In this document: one piece after another, positions 58,295 to 64,000 of the stretch | How the letters are laid out: every line of letters begins with the position of its first letter | Position numbering within the stretch: position 1 is the first letter of the stretch | Source of the DNA: Megaleporinus macrocephalus | Taxonomy: Eukaryota > Chordata > Actinopteri > Characiformes > Anostomidae | Assembly (NCBI GenBank): GCA_021613375.1 | Contig: CM038719.1 | Coordinates: forward strand, 39,194,620 to 39,258,619 | Length of the DNA stretch: 64,000 nt | Direction of reading: 5' to 3' | Position numbers and translations under genes: made by a program | Notes under the pieces: model-generated | Seen by the model: only the letters and a program-made list of their open reading frames with translations | Database searches by the model: none | What the model was told of the DNA's origin: nothing

Positions 58295-61200
58295 GTGAGA
58301 TTTTTATTCAGTTGTTTTATTCATCTCTGATTCTGATTCTTTAGGACGAGTGCAGTTAGTACAGTCAGAGCTGTTGCTCTTGCTTTAATTGTCTATTTAT
58401 TCGTTTTTTTAAGTTCACTTATAACATATAGGGTGTTTATTGTGTACCTATATGTACTAGAATTCATCTTTAGCCCTTAGAATGCACAGGCCACTTGTTC
58501 TGTTATGAACACCATGTGTAAATAGACTCCCCTCTGATTGGCTGCCCTGTGTTTCAGTCCAGGCTGAAACACTCTTTATAACTTCAGCAAGCTGAATGGG
58601 TGGATATATCACTATGTATAGCTGTCCAAATAAAATTTGTCAATTTCTATATCACTTGAACCCAGCAGCTGATGTTTACATTGTGTGAAGACCTTGTGGT
58701 TAACGGACCAATAGAAATGCTTCAAAATAGATTGGAAAATATTCTGGTTCCATTGATTTACATTAACAGTAAAGACAGTTTTTGGCCTCTCTTGTAAAGT
58801 TGCCATTTCAGAGATTTTTCTTTGGACACCAACAATATGTGAACTGGTTGTTTATTTGTGACATCACAACAGCAATGAGTTCATTGAGCATTTCCAAATT
58901 AGCGTACGTGTTGGCTGATGATGGCTCAGAAAGTGATTTGGATAAAGATTTTGAGTTTGTAAAACAATAATCACAAATGTACTGAAATGTGCAAACTGGA
59001 AACAAAAAGTAATTAATAAAATATTTTAAATATATAAAAATATATATTTTTTAAATTTGTAGAAAAGGTTTGCATTTGTAAATCCAATGTTGTGAATGTG
59101 TGAATCAGTACTGCTCAAATGTTTTAAACTTAATTCGAGCTCTTTCATTGTTTCATTGTTTCTACTTTAAAGGGTTAACACAATGAATCAAAATTCTCTG
59201 TTAAATTACTTTTCTACTGGGGGTATGTGAAAATGTATCAATCTGAAAGGATCAATTATGACTTATTATTTCTATATAATCAATCATAATCAATCCTGTT
59301 GAACTGGCCTCAATGGATCCATGCATTTCCAACCCAACCCAAGCACCACCATGGAAAAACAGTGGAGCTTTAAAAACCAATGGAAGTAACAAGTACGTTG
59401 GCAGGTAGGGAGTAGCCTGAGTTTCACTTTACAGGACGTTTCTTCAACCAAGAACTGTGGACGCTTTCATTTTCATTACATCTGATTCAGAAACCAGAGA
59501 ACTGAAGACCTTTACAAGGAAGACTAGTTTACCGGTTCAGATTATAATATAAACCTTTGGTCTGGACTCTACGACCCAATCGGTCTGATAAACACCTGAT
59601 ACTCTCGTTAATACAGTTTTCACTTCACAATCCAGCTGAAGAAGCAGTTAAAGAGCTTCTGCACTAGTCAGTTATGCATGAGCAGCTTGTGCTTGGTGCT
59701 TGAGAGTGTATGTGTGTATTTGTTTTGCTGTTCAAGTTCAAGTGTCTACAGTTGTTGTCCAGAATTGTACACCACCGCCTTAGAGCAGCATTGCACACTC
59801 TATTAGTCTTATTTAAGAAAGTGAGTGAAATTCATGATATGGGCCCTTTAAATAGATGAACAGTAACTTGGGGCCACACATATAGAACGTTTGTGTGTAT
59901 ATCATTTGTATCAATAATGGCAGTGCCAGACAAATCCTATTCATATCTTCACTTTTGAATATTACAAACAATGAATACAGGCTTCCCTCATAATGATATT
60001 TAACTGGCTAATGTCACCATGGATAGAGCTAAAGCTTCATACAGCTTCCTATTCAGATGGTTGTGAAGTCATTGGCATGTTGAAGGAGTTTTATCTACTT
60101 TTTTAATTTATTTAAAGTGGAGAAACTGCCCAAGAATGCAAAACACTCAGCAAATATGTCCATTATGACTATATTTAGTTTTTTTTATTGCCACTGTAGC
60201 ATTTTTATATTTTTTAACAGTCAGAAATGGGCAGAGGTGTCAACTAATACAGTACAATTACTTTATTATTCTACTTAAGTAGGAATATTGGTTTTTTAGA
60301 CATTACTGGAGTAATTATTTTTCAATTGACTTTTTACTTCTACTCCTTACATTTTAAATATAGTCTCGTTACTCCTATTTCAGTTCAGCTTGTTTTCATT
60401 CATCTACATTTACATTCCAGTAAAGATTATTGATAACATGTCTTTAAAGTTTGACTTCATTACAATACTTATAGACAACTAGTCATCATATCTTCTGCTC
60501 CATGAAATACATGTTAATGTTCAGTAGTAACAGATATGCTAATTTAATATATTTACATTGTACTAAACTACATTCATGTTTAATGGGCGTATATGAGCTG
60601 AAACAGGAAGCCTAGCGCATCCCAAATTCATCAACATTAACATTTTAATTTAACATTATAGTCATTATGACTTTTAGAAGAATGGGGTCTTTGGGGAGGT
60701 GGGCTAGTGCACTATAGACCCCTGTGGTGCGGACTAAGCTTTTGTACTTAATGGCATTTTTTCTTTACATTACTTTTACTTTATACTTTAAATAGTTCTG
60801 AAAGCAGTACTTTTATACTTTTACTGAAGTAAAAAGCTTGAGTTGATACTTCAACTTCTACAGAAGTATTTTTGAACCCTAGTATCTATACTTCTACCTG
60901 AGTAATGAATGTGAATACTTGACTTTTGGAAATGGGGTCTGGACTGTATGACCCAGTCAGCCTGATAAACACCTGATGAAATCATGAATACAGTTGTCAT
61001 TTGAAGAGCATCTGTGTTAGTCAGTTATGCACGAGCAGCTTCTGCCTGGTGCTTGACTAACCACTCGGATCACTACAGCTTCTCGATGTAGGAAGTATTG
61101 TTTTATCCTCGTCTCGTTCCTGGGGCTTATAATATTGATGTTCTTATGAAATATCCATTCATTTGTATTCACTCCTGAGAGCGAGCCTGTTCTACTGAAG

Positions 61201-61440
61201 GTCTAGGACTCTTTTTTATTTGAGAGTGAACGCCAGCCTTTCTACTTTCCCCTGATTTTACTGGAGCTGGAACTGTGAAGAAGCTCTTTCCTTGCTTATT
61301 TGAAGTAAAGTGGTTTGATGAACAGACTGCTTTGAATTTGTCGTGGTTGTGATGTCACAACTGTCAACAAATTTACCCATGACCATCCATTCAGCTTAAA
61401 TCTAGAATCTAGAACTATTTGCCACGTGTTGTAGTGAAAC
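58295..61440. other. No confirmed gene; possible further exons of the plus-strand candidate
   Basis: Bases 58530-58610 and 58640-58830 are dispersed repeats. A frame at 58877-58970 (MSSLSISKLAYVLADDGSES and following, stop at 58968) has an AG acceptor-like context and an AATAAA at about 59016, so it could be a terminal exon; weak evidence. Around 60230-60920 is AT-rich unassigned sequence with TACTTTTACTT-type words. Confidence 0.35.
58640..58830 (+). repeat. TCTGGTTCCATTGAC-family copy
   Basis: Well-preserved member: GGACCAATAGAAATGCTTCA, TTCTGGTTCCATTGATTTAC, TTTTTGGCCTCTCTTGTAAA, GTTGCCATTTCAGAGA, TTTCTTTGGACACCAACAAT. Confidence 0.75.
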
Positions 61441-61649
61441 ACCCACTTACACACACCCACTAGTGAACACATACCCACACACACACACACACACTAAGTG
61501 GCAGTGAAGCGCACACATACACACACACTAGGGGGCAGTGAAACACACACACACATACACACTAGGGGGCAGTGAAACACCCACATACACACAAACTAGG
61601 GGGCAGTTAAACACCCACATGCACACATACACTAGGGGGCAGTGAAACA

Positions 61650-61682
<33 letters not shown>

Positions 61683-63630
61683 TAGTGAACACACACACAG
61701 TAGAGAGCAGTGAAACACCCACATACACACACACTAGTAAACACACACCATGGGGTCAGTGAAACACCCACATACAAACACCCACTAGTGAAGAAACACA
61801 CTACAGGGCACCCACATATACACCTACACACATACACACACACACAGGGGGAAGTGAAACACCCACATACACACACAAACACACACACTAGGGGGCAGTG
61901 AAACACCCACATACACACACACACACACACACACACTAGGAGGCAGTGAAACACCCACACATACACACACTAGTGAACACACACACAGTAGAGGGCAGTG
62001 AAACACCCACATACACACACACTAGTAAACACACACACTAGAGGGCAGTGAAACACCTACATACACACACAAACACACACACTAGGGGGCAGTGAAACAC
62101 ACATACACACACACACACACACTAGGGGGCAGTGAAACACCCACACATACACACACACACACTAGTGAACACACACACACAGTAGAGGGCAGTGAAACAC
62201 CCACATACACACACACTAGTGAACACACACACACTATGGGTCAGTGAAACACCCACATACACACACACTAGTGAACACACACACACTATGGGTCAGTGAA
62301 ACACCCACATACACACACACTAGTGAACACACACACACTATGGGTCAGTGAAACATCCACATACAAACACCCACTAGTGAAGAAACACACTACAGGGCCC
62401 CCATATACACCTACACACATACACACACACAGGGGGAAGTGAAACACCCACATACACACACAAACACACACACTAGGGGGCAGTGAAACACCCACATACA
62501 CACACAAACACACACACTAGGGAGCAGTGAAACACACACACAGTAGAGGGCAGTGAAACACCCACATACACACACACTAGAAAACACACACACTAGAGGG
62601 CAGTGAAACACCTACATACACACACAAACACACACACTAGGGGGCAGTGAAACACTCACATACACACACACACACACACTAGGGGGCAGTGAAACACCCA
62701 CACATACACACACACACACACACACTAGTGAACACACACACAGTAGAGGGCAGTGAAACACCCACATACACACACACTAGTGAACACACACACACTATGG
62801 GTCAGTGAAACACCCACATACACACACACTAGTGAACACACACACACTATGGGTCAGTGAAACACCCACATACACACACACACTAGTGAACACACACACA
62901 CTATGGGTCAGTGAAACACCCACATACAAACACCCACTAGTGAAGAAACACACTACAGGGCACCCACATATACACCTACACACATACACACACACTAGAG
63001 GGCAGTGAAACACCCACATACACACACAAACACACACACTAGGGGGCAGTGAAACACCCACACATACACACACAAACACACACACTAGGGGGCAGTGAAA
63101 CACCCACATACACACACAAACACACACACTAGGGGGCAGTGAAACACCCACATACACACACGCACACACACACACTAGGAGGCAGTGAAACACACGCACT
63201 AGGGGTCAGTGAAACACCCACACATACACACACACACTAGGGGGCAGTGAAACACACACATACGCACACACTAGAGGGCAGTGAAACACCCACACATACA
63301 CACACACTAGAGGGCAGTGAAACACACACACATACACACACACTAGAGGGCAGTGAAACACACACACATACACACACACTAGAGGGCAGTGAAACACACA
63401 CACATACACACACACTAGAGGGCAGTACAACACCTACATACACACATACTAGGGGGCAGTAAAACACCCACATACACACATACTAGGGGGCAGTGAAACA
63501 CACACATACACACACACTAGAGGGCAGTGAAACACCCACATACACACACACTAGAGGGCAGTGAAACACACACACGCACACACACACTAGAGGGCAGTGA
63601 AACACCCACATACACACATACTAGGGGCAG
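61441..63630. repeat. CA-rich minisatellite, variable 30-55 bp units (about 45-47)
   Basis: Each unit has a conserved core CACTAGGGGGCAGTGAAACA (variants CTAGAGGGCAGTG, CTATGGGTCAGTG, AGTAGAGGGCAGTG), then CCACATACACACAC and a CA run of variable length, often with AGTGAACACACAC. A segment with CACTACAGGGC(A)CCCA recurs at about 61797, 62390 and 62950, spaced roughly 560-590 bp, showing higher-order duplication. Frames coding Val-Cys or Thr-His repeats are artefacts. Confidence 0.95.
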
Positions 63631-64000
63631 TGAAAGCATCATCATGCTCTTAAGGCTGACTGCAATCAAATTCTTACAGTAATGTTGCAGTGTAAAGGCT
63701 TCTTAGAAGAATAGAGGCTGTTTGGGAGAACAAATGTGTTATTAATATCCAGGAAAGTAAAGTTTTTCTAGGCTTCATCATTATTATTTTTATCTGTATT
63801 ATTAGATTATTTTATTATTTGTATTATTATTGTATTATTATTACGTTTAGAATTCTGGTTGTATTTTTTAATTTTTCAAAGCTTTTCATCGTCGTTTCAT
63901 GTATCAACTTCCTGCGAAGGAGCTTTTAGAGATGCATGAACTGCATTTCACATCAAACCACTCCGAATGAGTTTGTTGACCTCTTGCCTGTTTCATTATG
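63631..64000. other. No gene recognised
   Basis: AT-rich sequence to the window end with a (TTA)n-like patch at 63780-63845. Confidence 0.5.

Noticed and set aside
58558..58595. Possible third exon of the secreted-protein candidate after GCCCTGTGTTTCAG
   Set aside because: The acceptor lies in a dispersed repeat also present in reverse at 13380-13420, so the signal is probably repeat sequence.
61296..63479. Cys-Val and Thr-His repeat frames
   Set aside because: Low-complexity translation of CA/GT repeats on both strands.

Overview
The window looks like a repeat-laden autosomal segment of a teleost fish genome. The reasons are fish-type Tc1/mariner remnants, hAT-like and TTAA-flanked miniature transposons, a tRNA-like interspersed repeat common in fishes, long (TA)n and (CA)n tracts, and an intron-rich vertebrate gene. 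An otophysan fish (for example a characiform) is possible, but that is only a guess. There is no sign of prokaryotic organisation: the long uninterrupted reading frames in the window are almost all translations of tandem repeats.

The one securely identified gene is a ubiquitin-conjugating E2 enzyme of the UBE2D family, closest to ube2d2, on the minus strand. Seven coding exons run from the start codon at 54103 to the stop at 32857. All have GT/AG borders and matching phases, and they join into exactly 147 codons plus stop, with the HPN motif and catalytic Cys85. A second, alternative last exon (36879-36927) has its own acceptor, stop codon and poly(A) signal. It would replace the normal C-terminus with YNRLAREWTEKYAML. 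Two tandem arrays lie between the two alternative ends: a 1.8-kb minisatellite of 20-bp units, and a 1.3-kb pure pyrimidine tract (read on the gene strand) that abuts the canonical last acceptor.

Two further genes are proposed from splice logic only. On the minus strand, downstream of ube2d2, three small coding exons (23737-23699, 17971-17890, 17816-17767) join in phase into a 56-codon product, with candidate non-coding first exons near 25.0 and 27.7 kb. I do not recognise the product. On the plus strand, exons at 58059-58101 and 58238-58294 encode a signal-peptide-like start. The rest of that gene is not resolved.

Layout: 0.9-2.1 kb 25-bp satellite; 2.7-4.6 kb palindromic elements with a 43-bp minisatellite inside one; 5.6-6.8 kb 37-bp minisatellite; 8.8-16.9 kb nested miniature transposons and microsatellites; 17.8-28 kb small-gene candidate interrupted by a 3.4-kb array of the same 25-bp satellite in the opposite orientation (19.4-22.8 kb) and a 215-bp tandem repeat; 28.5-29.7 kb truncated Tc1 copy running into a 32-bp minisatellite (29.7-31.6 kb); 31.8-54.5 kb ube2d2; 56.5-57.7 kb second Tc1 copy in the opposite orientation; 58-59 kb secreted-protein candidate; 61.4-63.6 kb CA-rich minisatellite carrying about 45 CTCF-like cores. 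Tandem repeats make up roughly a quarter of the window.
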